Positions 31,690 through 43,914 are shown, counted from the first letter of the stretch. The stretch: DNA of 64,000 nucleotides from Symsagittifera roscoffensis (GCF_963678635.1 NC_087066.1:67401477-67465476), one strand, 5' to 3'. Notes: generated by a model from the letters alone, not told the origin. Translations and numbers: made by a program.

Positions 31690-33395
31690 ACGGACTCAAA
31701 GTAAATTTCCAACGCCGAAAACTCATGTTCAGTGCCTTCCAGTTCTCCATCACCATTTGAAGTGCCTTCTAACATCCCTGTGCCTCCGTCACCACTCGCA
31801 GCACCAGAGACGACATCATTTGCTCCTCCGACACCGGTAACCCCTTTGCGAGCACCCCGGCGACCTTTCGCCTCGCCAATTCCGCCGACATATGGGCAAC
31901 CACATACCCATCTGCGACATGTCCATTCAGGCCCCTCGATGGTACCTCAGTGCCAGCCTCAGCAGTATCAGCCATATCCAGCCTACCTGGATTCCTACAT
32001 GTCGGCATCACCGTATCCGAGTTCTCCGTGGCCATCGGCTTTTCCCCACTATCGAGAAGTTTCAAGACAACCGCGTGACCATGATAGCTGAACCCACACT
32101 CCCACGGAACCCCGAGCCCATGATCCCACGAAATTACAAGACCACATGAACGACGAGCCCACAGAAAGCCGCAAAAGGGATCATGCAGAGCCAGATAATG
32201 TAGGCGAAACTGTAAGTTGAAGAAATAACTTAACATTACACATGCCTAAAGCTTTTGGTAAACCAAATATTGAAACTAAATCATATTCAATTTTAGCAAC
32301 CTGGAAAAGCCTCCCGAGCCGAAAACCCGATAATAAACGAGACTCTCAAAGATCTCATTTTACAGAATGTCCAGAAGTCCAATGACTGCGCCGATAAAAG
32401 AAACGGAACCTTGACCCACAAAGATCAATTGACCCTGTTCAGGGCCATTGTCACGTTTGTGTTCATGTGCACAAGGATGCTCGAGAAAATGCTCATCAAC
32501 ACCACGTTACATGCTGTCGTCCAGGCGATTGTCAACATAGAGATAAAAAATGAAGACGATACCGTGGAGTTGAGCACAGAACCACCAGCCTGTATGTATC
32601 TTTTTAAATCTAAAACACTGATTTGATTTAAAAAAAAACACTGATGACTTGATTTGATGACTAAATTTTATAGTGTCAACTTCTCGCGTCTCCCACAGAA
32701 GACCAGTCTCGCTAGTACAGGGTACAAAACTGTACTATACAGAGGCCAGAACCCATTTAAAGAGGAGCAATATGAGCTATGTTGTTCAGCGGGCTTTTCG
32801 AGACACAAAAAACATGGTGACGACTCAACTGTTTTTCATCAATTTGGGAACGCGGTGTTCCGGGTTGCTCCACTAGTTGATCAGTTCAAACGCCAGGTAG
32901 ATCAATCGATATAAAATTTCAATGACTTCCAAAGGAACTTATTTATCAAAAATGAAACTGACGTAGAATCACATGTAATAATTTTGTTTTTTATAGATTA
33001 GCATCATAAATCTGGAACAGCTGAAGCGCTGTCTCGCACGTAAGGTTGCGAAGCTTATGCCTTTGTCTACCAGCCCTACGTTCGAGATGGAAAAGCTGAA
33101 GAGGCAAGCTTCAGAAATTCACCAGAAATAGGACGGATACGTCTACGAAGAGCTTCTGTTGGCAGTGCGATCCCGACAAAATTCTCAACGTTACGTTCGC
33201 CAGGTGCAGCGCGCACAGATCTTTGTTCAGCAGATGACGACTTCCCATGAGCTTTCAAGTAAAGTTACAAGCTTTTACTCAAAGCAAAAGTGGGCAACCC
33301 ATGACCTGAAGAAGGTGGTTGAGCATGTGGCGAAGCTGCTCATTGATGGATCAAAGATAAAGTTGAGAAAACCACAAGCCTGAAACGTACCGCCA
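31690..33395 (+). pseudogene. Multi-exon plus-strand gene remnant: Pro-rich then helical
   Basis: Exon-like pieces with splice signals. (1) about 31690-32211, Pro/Ser-rich (YQPYPAYLDSYMSASPYPSS), donor GTAAGT at 32212, one in-frame TGA. (2) 32299-32591, after TTTTAG, with KDLILQNVQKSNDCADKRNG and LTLFRAIVTFVFMCTRMLEK, donor GTATGT. (3) about 32683-32896, after TTTATAG, needing one frameshift, ending FKRQ at GTAGAT. (4) about 33000-33380, after TTTATAG, helical and charged (EQLKRCLARKVAKL, QRAQIFVQQMTTSHEL), with an in-frame TAG. Family unknown. The regular splice signals say it was once a gene; the stops say it now is not, at least in this copy. Confidence 0.45.
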
Positions 33396-34299
33396 ACGAC
33401 ATTGAGAGTTTTCCATATGAGGCTCAGTAAGAATTTTGGAGTCGTGCATTGACCCAGAGCTGGGTCAGCATATGTGATGGGATATTTCCCGACTTTGGAA
33501 GAGGTACTTCATAATTTTAAAAACTCGATAAATACGTCTTTCTAATAAAATTTCTTTTTTTGTATCAGTAATTTTTGATTCAGTTCATTTTTCAATCAGT
33601 GATTTCTTTTTTACTAGGTTTGGTTGCTTTGCAATCGTTCAAGAAAGATGACATGTTGGTGGATTACCACGGCAAAGTAGTCACTAACTCAATGCCTACC
33701 AGTACGGTCTCCAACCAGGAGTTCTAAGTGAATACGTATTGCAAATTTCGGGTCCTCCTAGGCGATTGATCGACGCTTCAAATGAGGAGTGACCGTAACA
33801 AAATTGGAACGTTTGCCTGGGTCGTTTAGCGAACCACGCCACCCAGAAGAAAAACGAGGCCAATATGAAGATGGTAGAAGTTGTACTTTCCCGCGTAGTT
33901 GAAAGAATAGTCATCCTAAAAGCCAGGAGAGACATTGCACCTTTCGAGCAACTGCGCTTTGACTATAGAGACAAAGTTGCTCAAGCGTTGTTTGACGACA
34001 GCAGTTAAATGGATTTTGGGTATTCTACAAAACTTTAAACTCGTTTCGTTCCGTGGAAGGTTTTATCAGTTTTCGAATCAATTTACAAAATATAAGAGGG
34101 CGTTTGTGTTCATGATTTTATATTTTAAACCTGTTTTAATTTATGTTCAAATTTACTAATTAATTTTCTCATAATAAAACCTGAATATATGCAATTATGT
34201 GCATTTACATAGAAGTTGAGAAAATAACGTGATTAGGAATGAATTAATTGAATTAACTGATTAGGAATGCATAGATCTGGGCTGGGTGGCAATGAACTA

Positions 34300-34560
34300 A
34301 ACTGAAAAATCAAAATAGCCGTTTTCAATCAAATGTTTAAAATCTAAAAGGGTATATCCACGAATTTAGTTAAGTAGTGGTTTAAGATTTGTTCGTGGAT
34401 TCCACAGAGAATGCTTAAGTGTTTGTTCGTAATGTCCGCATTCGTTGTTCTAGCTAGCCATTGTTCAAGCTGGTAAGTGCTGGATATCTCACTTACAATC
34501 TGCGGAATCCGCTAACAGTTTGTGGAATCAATAAAAACAAACTGTCGCGCTTTAAGGCAA
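34300..34560 (+). repeat. Repeat family R, copy 1
   Basis: It contains AGGGTATATCCACGAATTTA, GATTTGTTCGTGGATTCCAC, TTCGTTGTTCTAGCTAGCCA and TGGAATCAATAAAAACAAAC. The same order recurs at 38465-38700, and partly at 37320-37410 and 37765-37900. The AATAAA inside is compatible with an LTR or solo-LTR on the plus strand, but no TG...CA ends or duplications were established. Confidence 0.65.
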
Positions 34561-34899
34561 ATTTATTAGTAAATATTACGTGAGATTATAAAAAATCATT
34601 GTCGCCCGAAAATGGTGCAAAGCGATTGATCAACGCTTCAAATTGATCGACTAAAATTTGAGAAAATAACATGATTAAGAATTAATTACGAAAATCTTAA
34701 TCTAAAGCAACATTAAAACAGTGAACGATCGACCGATGGCCGATATGAAACATACTTAGCACGTATCTAATTAGTGCTAAATTAGGGAAAACTAAGTCTA
34801 CAAAACCTACAAATCGTAAAATGAAGAAATTAGAAAATAGAATTAGTTAAGTAGATGGTAAACTAATTCAATGAGAGTTCAATGAGTTTTATATGTATT

Positions 34900-36353
34900 C
34901 GGCGTCAAATTCTTCTAAAGCTTGTTGTACGTCCTGATCTATCGTCGACGTTATGCCGCTCCCGGAATCTTGCTCTGCGACTATGATGGGTGATTTGCCG
35001 TGGGAGACTTCCGCGATATCTGAACGTACCCCGATTTCCCGAGGGGATTGAGGAAATCAGAAGGTAACCAGCACAAGAAAGCAAGCGGTCTGATTGTAGA
35101 TCTGGGCTGGGTGGCAACAGGATGAGTTTCCTCTGGTGTGCTGTAAAGCAATATTTGGTCTAGAGCGGATCCGAAGGATTATGGTCCAGGAAGACTGCTG
35201 TCTTGAGAGGATTTCTGAGGGGAATTCGGAATGACGATACCTTCTGTCGACGAATTTGTGGTCGTTTGTATGAGCGTCGGGTTTCCGCCAGTCAACTTCT
35301 CACTGGTCGTCTTTTTCTGAGGGTTGGCTCTGGTTGACTTTTGGGGAGGCGATGATTTCCTCTTTCCGGCTAAAATATGTCCATTTTCCAAAGTGACCGT
35401 GTGGTTCGAAGAATCAACAATCGCCTCTTTAAATGGATTAAAATACAATTCTCCAATACATTAAAAAAGGTTACCTCCAGCAGTGGCCAATTTCACTAGA
35501 GTAGGCCGTTTCCGATTAGAGATTGGGATTGGGGTTGCTCAACTTCCATGGGTAATTTTCGCCAGTGGGATGTCCGAGTCCGAGGAGAAGTCCATCACCG
35601 CGTCTTCGTATCCGTCTTTTGCTCCATCATGTAGCTCCCAACTCTTTGCCCGGCGGTATGATATGATTGACTTTCCTTGATCTAAACGATTATCAATAAA
35701 AATCAGAAAGCGTCAAAGGGGCCGGCGAAACTTAAATTAATCTTTTATTGTTAATGAAAGTTCCTTTATTTGCTCATATGCTCCGATCCCAACATCACCT
35801 TAAGGTTCTTACCGGCTTTTGAACATTGTTTGCAAGATTTGCCGTGGTGATATATTTCTCTATAAAAATGTGACCACCAGATGAACTCAGCCAGAAACTT
35901 CATGCCAAATTGGCCTGGATGGGACTCGTGTAACATCGAACTGAATGCGCTTTGGGACCTAGCTGATATTACTAGTTTTGTGTCGAAGAAAAATAGATCA
36001 TCTCTAGTGTGCAGGTCCTTCTCATAGTTTTTCATGTAGAATCCATGAATTTTCAGTGGGCGTCCTGTCTTTAGTGTTGTGACTACATCTCATAAGAGTT
36101 TGTCATCCTTTGTCATTATTTTTAGTAACTTATTGGAGCAATGATTTTCTGGTATAATTGGGGAAGAAGGTAAAGATAAGTTAGCTTTGTAGCGTTTCAA
36201 TAAGTTAAAGTGGTCATTGTTAAGAAGGTTGTCTTTAAATTTCCGAGCAATATTGTGTTCCTCTGGTACAGGGACCGATCGTTTAGCAGACCAATCTGGG
36301 GCGATTACTAAAGGGTCAGAAAATTTTGATGATGAAGTTCCCGTGGTATTCAA
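34900..36353 (-). mobile_element. Ty3/gypsy remnant (element III)
   Basis: The minus frame 36090-36353 (HFNLLKRYKANLSLP) matches the RNase H-integrase linker of element I. Frame 35766-36035 has MLHESHPGQFGMKFLAEFIW and HHGKSCKQCSKAGKNLKV, an HHCC integrase finger. Frames 35179-35448 and 34905-35117 are Lys/Ser/Pro-rich tail sequence. The catalytic core with Asp-Asp-Glu is not found between 35766 and 35450, so it is deleted. No LTRs were seen. Confidence 0.75.
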
Positions 36354-36419
36354 CTTTTTGTTAGCAAACTATCGTTCAGCATTACAAAACATAGTAGGGC
36401 CAAAAACGACATGATTTTG

Positions 36420-36860
36420 TAGTTAAAAAGCGAATTATCTAGCGGTAAATAATAGCAGCAATAATTCTATGATTAAATGCAGTTTAAGAGCAATCGATTC
36501 GAATTTGACCAATCACATCGCTCGAGTTACTCGTTCCCGACGGGAGAAAAATATTTACAACTGAATTTACAGCGACCGACGGTCGGTCTATTTTTAATCT
36601 ATTCAAAACGGTAAAATTATGCGAAGTCTAGTTTTTTCGACCCTGTTAGTTAATAGAAAATTGATCTGTAGAGCTGGAATGTGAAAATTGTTGCGATGAC
36701 TACAATTGTGAAAACCATAACCTGAACCAGAATCTACCACAAGGTTGAATGTGAACTTCCATAGGGAGCAACTGTGCAAGTTAACATTGAACTTCGGTAG
36801 AGCCTATGTTTTTGACGTTTGATCCCTATAAAAAGTTGACCTTAAACCTTATTTTAATAG
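36420..36860. other. Spacer without recognised features
   Basis: AT-rich, no coding signal, no repeat noticed. Confidence 0.4.
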
Positions 36861-36861
36861 C

Positions 36862-37764
36862 TTCAATTTTGAACTTATGGAGGCTACAAATCAATTCGAA
36901 TTAACATTCTAGGGCGTTCACGAATTAATTCGTAGTATGTAATAGTTTTAAATTTAAAACTACGATTTTTTGTCACTGTTAATCCATCCTATAATGAAAA
37001 TGGAATCAGTTCTTACAATAACAGCTCATACATAAAGTTTCGTTAAGCCCAGTTCAAGTAAAACCAACAACATTGTTAAAAATTTTTTATCCCTGGGCAT
37101 TTTGTTAATTATTTATGCAATTTAACTAATTGATTTAATTGATTTGACAGTTTCAATTGGTTGCGTTAAGCCGCAAGCATGACTGTTTTCGACACGACTA
37201 CAAAGATTTGCTGGTATATGTCAATAATTATTTATGGTATGCAAATCAATAAGCCGAATAGTCTAAACGCAGAATGGGTCCAAAAACCTTATTTATGATA
37301 CGCATAGGAAAACTAAATTTAAAAATCAAAATGGCCGTTTTCAATCAAATTTGAAATTGTAAAAAGGTATATCCACGAAGTTAGTTAAGTAATGATTTAA
37401 AAAATGATTTTACCAGCTTCAATTTTGAATCTATGGCTGCTACGAATTAATTCGAATTTACATTCTAGGGAGTTTAGGAATTAATTCGGGGTATGCCGAA
37501 GTTTTAAATTTAAAACTACGATTAGTTGTTACTGTTAATCCATCCTATAATGAAAAAGGAATCAGTTCTTACAATAACAGCTATTACGTATTATTTTGTT
37601 TAGCCGAGTTAAACCAGAATCAACAATATTGTTAAAAAGTTTTTATCCCTAGGCATTTTGTTAATTAATTATGCAATTTAACTAATTGAATTATTTGGTT
37701 TGACAGTTTCAATCGGTTGCGTTAAGCCAAAAGCATGACTATGTTTGACCCGGCTACAAAGATT
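36862..37764 (+). repeat. Tandem duplication, unit about 557 bp
   Basis: 36862-37208 and 37419-37764 are close copies (share AATTTAAAACTACGATT, GTTAATCCATCCTATAATGA, GGAATCAGTTCTTACAATAA, GGCATTTTGTTAATTA). The sequence after each copy contains part of repeat family R, so the repeat unit probably includes family R. Confidence 0.85.
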
Positions 37765-37769
37765 TTAAA

Positions 37770-37900
37770 ATCTAAAAGGGTATATTCACGAATTTAGTTG
37801 ATTAATGATTTAAGATTTGTTCCTTGATTCCAGAGACAATGGTTAAGTCTTTGTTCGTAAGCTCCGCATTCGTTGTTCTAGCTATATTCATTGCTCAATG
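37770..37900 (+). repeat. Repeat family R, copy 3 (partial)
   Basis: AAAATCTAAAAGGGTATATT, TTAGTTGATTAATGATTTAA and CTCCGCATTCGTTGTTCTAG correspond to 34330-34460. The 3' part is absent. Confidence 0.65.
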
Positions 37901-38464
37901 CTGCTGGGTTATCAAATTACGGATTTTTAAATCAAAGTGGACATTTCATTAATCACTGATTGAACTCTTTTTATTCATCTGATGAATTCGTCAGTCAATT
38001 ATGTCGTTCTCGTCTCTGTTTATGGATTTTACAAACTTTGCATTATGCGTTTGTTGAAGTTTCTAGTCGTTTAAGGCGGCAGGTGTGTTTTCTCATTCAC
38101 GCTCATCTGTTCGTGATCTTCTTCGTCGCTTTCCCCATCCAGCTGAAATTTATATGACGTCACTTATTCGATTTAAAAGCTTAGAATTATCGCACACAAG
38201 TTGTAACATATTTTTAGACTTCAAAGCCAAAATTGCTAATTTTATAACTACCAGAGTCACCAAGTTGGCGATCCTTAAGGACAAAAACATTATAGTTATA
38301 TAGTTAAGACAACGCTGAAATCAGAAACTTAGCGTTAATGTTTTAGTAGCTTTAAAGTTGAGAGGTCAGACTCTCATCAAGTTTCAGTTAAATTAGCCTG
38401 TTAATCGAAAATAATCAGACCCATTTTTCTAGACAAAATTGGCTAAAAAAACTTTGCGATAGTT

Positions 38465-38700
38465 TTATATTTAATTTCTAAAAGGGTATATCCAGGAACT
38501 TATTTAAGTGATAATTTATGATTTGTTCGTGGATTCCACAGACAATGGTTAAGTATTTGTTCGTAATTTCCGCGTTCGTTGTTCTAGCTAGCCATTGTTC
38601 AAGCTGGTTATTGCTAGATATCTCACTTACAATCTGCGGACCGCTAACAGTTTGTGGAATCAATAAAAACAAACTGTCAAGCTCTTATACAAATTTATTT
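38465..38700 (+). repeat. Repeat family R, copy 4
   Basis: It matches 34330-34560 along its length, including TTCGTTGTTCTAGCTAGCCA, CTCACTTACAATCTGCGG and GGAATCAATAAAAACAAACT. Further similarity follows downstream: CATTGTCGCCCAAAATTGG at about 38801 against CATTGTCGCCCGAAAATGG at about 34596. Confidence 0.7.
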
Positions 38701-38737
38701 TACGTGAGATCAAATAAAACAGCTACTCGGGTCCCCC

Positions 38738-39722
38738 TCACCTTTTCCAGAGGTAAGAATTAACCGGCATTGAGGATATCATCTGGGAGCCACCCAGACT
38801 CATTGTCGCCCAAAATTGGTACAAGTATGATATTATTAACGGATGCCAAAGAAAAAATAGCGATTTGAGGTGCTTGTAAAGTTTCAATTTCGCCCTGAAG
38901 TCTCTTCGGCTTGACGTCACGTCGGCTTGTTGTCCTAGTCCCCACGAAAGGACCTCGACGGGATATGTAGGGCATACCACTAGCGTGGGTTGATTGAACG
39001 TCGTTTTAACACTGAACTCGTCGAATTTGATCTCGTTTGGTTGTGGTGTTGTTGTGAGCTGAGTACTATGTGGGCTGAGTTTGTTCAGCTACACGAAGGG
39101 GGTACTTGAGGTTCAGTATTCAGAATCTGCGTTGATTTTTCAGCTCTCTGTTTACTTAGAGCCACGAGTGCAGAAACCTTACTTTCACCGCTAGTTTGAC
39201 ATTGCTCCATCAAAACTGGTCGATTGTCATTGTTTTAAATAGCTGAAAAATTACTCCCCGGATGTAGCTGTTAAGATGTTGGATCAATAACTGAATCAGA
39301 GAAAGAGAGTCAACTAAGTATTCTAGCTTCAAAACCTTGAAATCACTACTCGCAAATTTACGGCACTGGATGGCAGCAGGTGACAATTCTTTTTTGCCAG
39401 CTCGTTTGTTTGGTTTTTGCCCAGTATCACTAGATTCCAAATCAATTGTTGACTCGTTTTTAGCTACTCGGTTTTGCAACCGTTCCTCTCAAGTCATCGT
39501 TCCTTTGACCAAATCTTTGTCATCTTTCAGCAGAAGAAAGCAGTTAGGTGTCTTGGAATGTCTCCGAATAATGGTTTCAGCATTGTCTTTGGTTAGGACA
39601 GTACCTCCTAAATCATGGATCCATTTTTCCACCATATCTTGTTGTGCTAGTTTCGGTTTTGCTTTATTTCCCGCAACTGCTGCCGCTGTACATCCGAAAG
39701 TACCCAACACATAAAATCGCAA
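38738..39722 (-). pseudogene. BRCT-like fragment, minus strand
   Basis: The frame 39489-39722 reads KLAQQDMVEKWIHDLGGTVL, with the Leu-Gly-Gly turn of BRCT domains, and the next frame (39210-39479), after one stop, has DFKVLKLEYLVDSL, like the 'V...W+.DS+' end of a BRCT fold with Tyr in place of Trp. Between them is a Lys-rich linker. BRCT domains bind phosphopeptides in DNA-repair proteins. This is a tentative call from two motifs only, and one stop separates them. Confidence 0.3.
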
Positions 39723-40246
39723 ACCAGAAAGCAGCAGACTAGATGGACGCTTTTCCCCGATGGCAACTGTCGGAAATTTTAGACTTTTTCGTTAGATTTG
39801 TAAATACGACGGGATAGGATTGGTTCGTCCCAAGACGTCTCCCGCATTGTTTAGAAAAAAAAACGTGTGCACTTGCCAGATTTGATGAACTTGCAGAATG
39901 AAAAAAAAATTGCGAGGAATAATGGGTCTTGGTTATGCAATCTTTCTCCGCCTCGCATTGTCCTATGTGGAAAATCCTTGTTCGCAGAGTGGTTTTATTT
40001 TTTGAGAACTTCGCACAAATGTTCCCACGGACTTCGTATAAAAATGCTCACCACAAGCTGTGGCATTAGGAGTAATTTTAATTTGCAGGTAGTCAATCCT
40101 TGTTCTCCAAAGATAAGCACTGAAACTTTATAGTAAATTTCAGCCCACCTTTTGACCTCTATAGCGTTAAAATCACCTCTTGCTCTTAGTGGTGATGCAC
40201 CCGAGGGTTTTAACAGGAACTTTTGAGACGAGACTCGGATAGATGG

Positions 40247-40896
40247 CTTGTAGCACTTTTACAGACTTAACGTACGTATCTGTTCTTTCCTTCGGGCGAA
40301 CAACAACTTCATTTTTTCATACTCCTTCAAAGAGATCTTCAATTTTTGTGCTAGCCTCTTTCATTTCTTCCTTGTCAGCGATGACAGTCAGCGCACAGGT
40401 TCCAGAAAGAGAGACTGCACCCACTTTGCAAGCTTTGTCTGTTCCTCCTATCGAGACAGTGGTGAAATGAAAAAATGGCTTTTTGGCCCCCGTCTGGTCA
40501 AATTTTCCTCATGCACTGAATGGCAAACTTTTCGTGAGGATGCATATCATCGATTATTTTTTGTGCCATTCTACGAAGGTCTGTTTCCACACATCGAGTA
40601 ATCATGTGGAAGGCATCTGGACTAACGCATCGATTGTCTTCGATGCTGACCAGTGACGTCTTGGGTAACTTTTTTTGAAATGGCACATTGAGTTCAGTTC
40701 CTTTACCAGTCTCTGGCTCGCAAGTTAGTGGGCGGAAAACTGTAGTATCGTTTGACACATACAGTGGGAGCCACGAGACTGTATCAGATGACAGCTTATT
40801 AGAGACACCAATAACCAGCCGCAACAAAAATGGTGAATCGCCACTATAAGTCAGCTTTGCTCCTAACTGTCTTAGCAAATTTCTTTGATTGTACAA
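40247..40896 (-). pseudogene. Unrecognised minus-strand exons
   Basis: The 132-codon frame 40498-40896 (SDTVSWLPLYVSNDTTVFRP, SPDAFHMITRCVETDLRRMA) and the next piece in another frame (GGTDKACKVGAVSLSGTCAL, KEASTKIEDLFEGV) appear to be coding sequence on the same strand as 41340-41730 and 39210-39722. Together they may be one multi-exon gene read from 42.4 towards 38.7 kb. Family unknown. Confidence 0.35.
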
Positions 40897-41339
40897 TCAA
40901 CCCGAATCTTGGTCGCCTGCTGTGGTGGGACCAACGTTCTACTCCATAGCGTATCTGCTGTCTTTTCCACGGTACGCTGAAGTTAATGATAAAATTAATC
41001 AAAGGGGTACGTACAATCATAAATTTGAATTCTCAGTTTTTTAAGCCTTGGCTGAGGATTTTATTAACAATGATTAACTATTTGCTCTTAAATTCCATAC
41101 TGGCTTGTGCCCTTGCGCAGAAATATTTTGCGCACTGCTCCATTTGACAAATATGAATTTTTGGAAGATAGTACTGCGTGGAGCCCAAGTGCCTAATGTA
41201 GTTGATTAGGACCCATACTGACTATAATTAGGAACCATACTGACTATACATAGCATATAAGCAATGCCGAGACTAATAATCATGAGAGATATTTTTCCAA
41301 AACAAAATTGACTTACCTGCGAAACAGAAAACGCTGCTA

Positions 41340-41730
41340 GTCGATTTTTTACTAATGTTGACATTGAGGAGCCTCAACGCGAGCCTGGTAACCTCCACAC
41401 CTCCACCTCCACCTCCACTCACAGCTGTCTCCCCCGATATCCACGCGTAATCCTTGAAGCTCCGTGGTTTTCAGTGAAAGAGACGCAACTGCTTTGACGC
41501 AAGAAACTAGGTCACTTCGAAATACAGAAAATGTTTTCGCGGGCTTACAGAAATTCTTTAAGTGAACCACTATTTCGGCGTTTGCTCGTTGAACGTGTCT
41601 AAGAGAAGGAACCAATGATTTGAAGCCTGTAATTTTAAGCCGAGATCGAGTAGTGTTGATAATATCGTCAAAGTTTCCGGTTTTTGTCCTCTTAACCAAA
41701 TCGTACTTGAAATTTTCCGAAGATCCCCGT
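41340..41730 (-). pseudogene. Transposon-like protein fragment, minus strand
   Basis: Reads FKKRGSSENFKYDLVKRTKT, then SLRHVQRANAEIVVHLKNFC, LKTTELQGLRVDIGG and, in a shifted frame, VEVTRLALRLLNVNIS. The pattern 'hydrophobic-R/K-hydrophobic-GGD or DGG, Gly-rich loop, then K/R-L-hydrophobic' reminds me of uncharacterised transposon proteins in invertebrate genomes, but I cannot name the family. A Gly-rich run (41385-41425) shifts the frame. Confidence 0.3.
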
Positions 41731-42469
41731 TTCTTAAATAAGCGAGTAATTATAAAACGGGTCGAAAAAGTAAATCTACACTTTTGCGACCAGCTTTACC
41801 GCGTTTTAGTCTCTGGGTGTCTTTTTCAGCTTTTTGCATTAGTCCTTGGAGGCTAATTCTATGACAACGAACATAAAACAGAACTTGGCGCCAAAATCTT
41901 TCAGACCCTTTTGGAGTCGGCTATTCTTGTAGTTTCTCCAGTGCTCTCTTCCGAGTAGTCTTGTGAGGAATCACATGCTTCGAAAATTGAAGATTTTCAG
42001 ATGGTGCCTGTATAAGGATGCGGTTGCTGAACTTCTTAATCGTTATGAGGGTGATGGAAGAGCTAATGGTTGTGAGATTGTTGATTCTGTTGATGTCGGG
42101 GTTCTTGATGATTTTCCTAACTGTTCTAAGGGCGGTGTCGATCTGTTCTGATGGTTTATAACACTAAAAGGTGAGTATTTGGGTAGGATTGTTTCTGAAA
42201 AGAGAAACTTGACCAAGTTCCTCCGTTTTTGTTCCACGATGTTTCCTTGAAGCCCCGTAGAATTAACATCTGCATGATTCCTGCTGCTACTGCAATCGAA
42301 TGACTGCGTTGCCGTGATATTGCTATTTTTCGTACAAGACCGTCAACCTCCAATGTAGTTCCATCGACCATTTCTTAAACTAGTATTTTCACTGTTCGAT
42401 ATTTGTTTGCCAATTCTTTTCCTTTCGTCGGGAATTTTGGCGTCTACAATTTTCGATCATTATCTGATG

Positions 42470-42720
42470 CTACCGAATAGCGATTTCACACTTGTTGATC
42501 CATTTTTTTTTCTCGGTCATCGAAGAGTCGTTTTTCGTATCCGGCGAGTCGTTCATTTGTATGTCGTTTCGTACGCGTCGGTTTGTGCGTCCCGATTTGT
42601 ATTTCGGTTTTTTGACTGTCGATTCGTATGTCGGTTTGTTTGTCGGTACGTCGAATGTCGTATCGGTTTTTGTCAATAATCGTGTCGGTTTTTTTGTCGG
42701 AATTGTACCAGGTGCAGTAA
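42470..42720 (+). repeat. Degenerate TGTCGGTTTGT-type simple repeat
   Basis: GTCGGTTTGTTTGTCGG and variants (TCGATTCGTATGTCGG, GTGTCGGTTTTTTTGTCGG) recur at 10-16 base spacing. Frames across it encode Val/Phe/Arg-rich junk. Confidence 0.55.
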
Positions 42721-42861
42721 CGAATGAGTTAGGAAAAACTTCAAACTGAATTTGAAAGAGGTGCAGTGATGAATGAATAGAGGGTGTTACTTAAGTTATC
42801 CATTTGTTTGGAATTACCAATTTGCCCAATTGGAAATCTAATTGTGGATTCTGCTGTTATT

Positions 42862-43335
42862 TTTAACTTGGCCTAACCGGCTTTGCCAAACTTATCGAAT
42901 CAATTATGAAGCTTCATAGCGTCATAATTAATTCGAGACTTTTTTAGCCGTCAACTAAGATAGTCTCTAATTGTTTCTTTAGTTTGATTAACTGGATTTT
43001 CAAATGTTTAGATTTCATAATCCAAATGGTTATGGTAATCGGAGGAGATAAATTAGTTGGTTATGGTAATCGGAGGAGACCAATACTTCTTGAAATACCC
43101 AGTTTAACTATACCCTCTAATTCTAGGTTATACCCTTTTTTCCTGTGATTTTTAACTAGGCCTAACCGACTTGGCCAAACTTGGGTTAAGCTCCAAAGCC
43201 AGCGGATAGACTTCATAGCCAACTAGAGTCATAATTGTTTCGATACTTTTTAAGCCGTCAACTAAAAGAGTCACTAATTAGTGTTTCTCGAGTTTAAATA
43301 ATTGGATTTTCAAATGTTAGATTTCATTATTCGTG
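42862..43335 (+). repeat. Direct duplication, unit about 285 bp
   Basis: 42862-43034 and 43147-43335 share TTTTTAACT.GGCCTAACCG, TAGCCGTCAACTAA.A.AGT and ATTGGATTTTCAAATGTT. About four fifths agree by eye. GTTATGGTAATCGGAGGAGA is also doubled at 43027-43080. Confidence 0.75.
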
Positions 43336-43499
43336 ATTATCATATGCTCCACATATACGCTCCTCATTTTTTCTGTTATATGCTTTCTTGAAAAAAGTGT
43401 TTCACCTTCTAAAATATTTTTTTTTCAGTAAAGAAAACACTAATTATATCATCGTTTCTGAATTGTATGTGTAGCCGTTTAGTTTTTAACCCGCCCCAA

Positions 43500-43770
43500 A
43501 TACGGAAATAGTCTGTTCAGTTTTGCAAAATCTCCAGACTGACAGGAGTTAACGGTGCTGTTCAGTCTATTTCTCATCCCAAACACTGAAGTTGGCATTC
43601 GTTCGAGGTTTGTATAATCTCAAATCTTGACGGAGAGGAATGTGTAATGGCGCCGTGCAGCCTATCATAAATACAGAAAATCTCAATTTTTGGCCAAAAG
43701 GAATGTGTGATGGCGCCGCGCAATCTATTGCCCATCCTAAAAACTGAAAAAGTTTGTTCAAATTTGCAAA
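43500..43770. repeat. Short dispersed repeat with TGGCGCCG
   Basis: GGAATGTGTAATGGCGCCGT and GGAATGTGTGATGGCGCCGC recur about 70 bases apart, each followed by CATCCTAAAAACTGAA-like text. 'CC.AAA.ACTGA' is shared with the array that follows. Confidence 0.5.
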
Positions 43771-43914
43771 ATCTCAATAGTTCTTTTTGCAGTTCAATCT
43801 CAAATACAACTCAGTTCGTTCCAATTTCGTTCTAATTTTGTTCCAATTCCGCTCCAATTTACATTACAAATTTTAACTCAATGAGAAAATCTCAATATAC
43901 ACTGACAAGTTTTT

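Noticed and set aside
39210-40896. DNA ligase or PARP gene
   Set aside because: No nucleotidyltransferase lysine motif or PARP catalytic motif is visible; only weak BRCT-like text.
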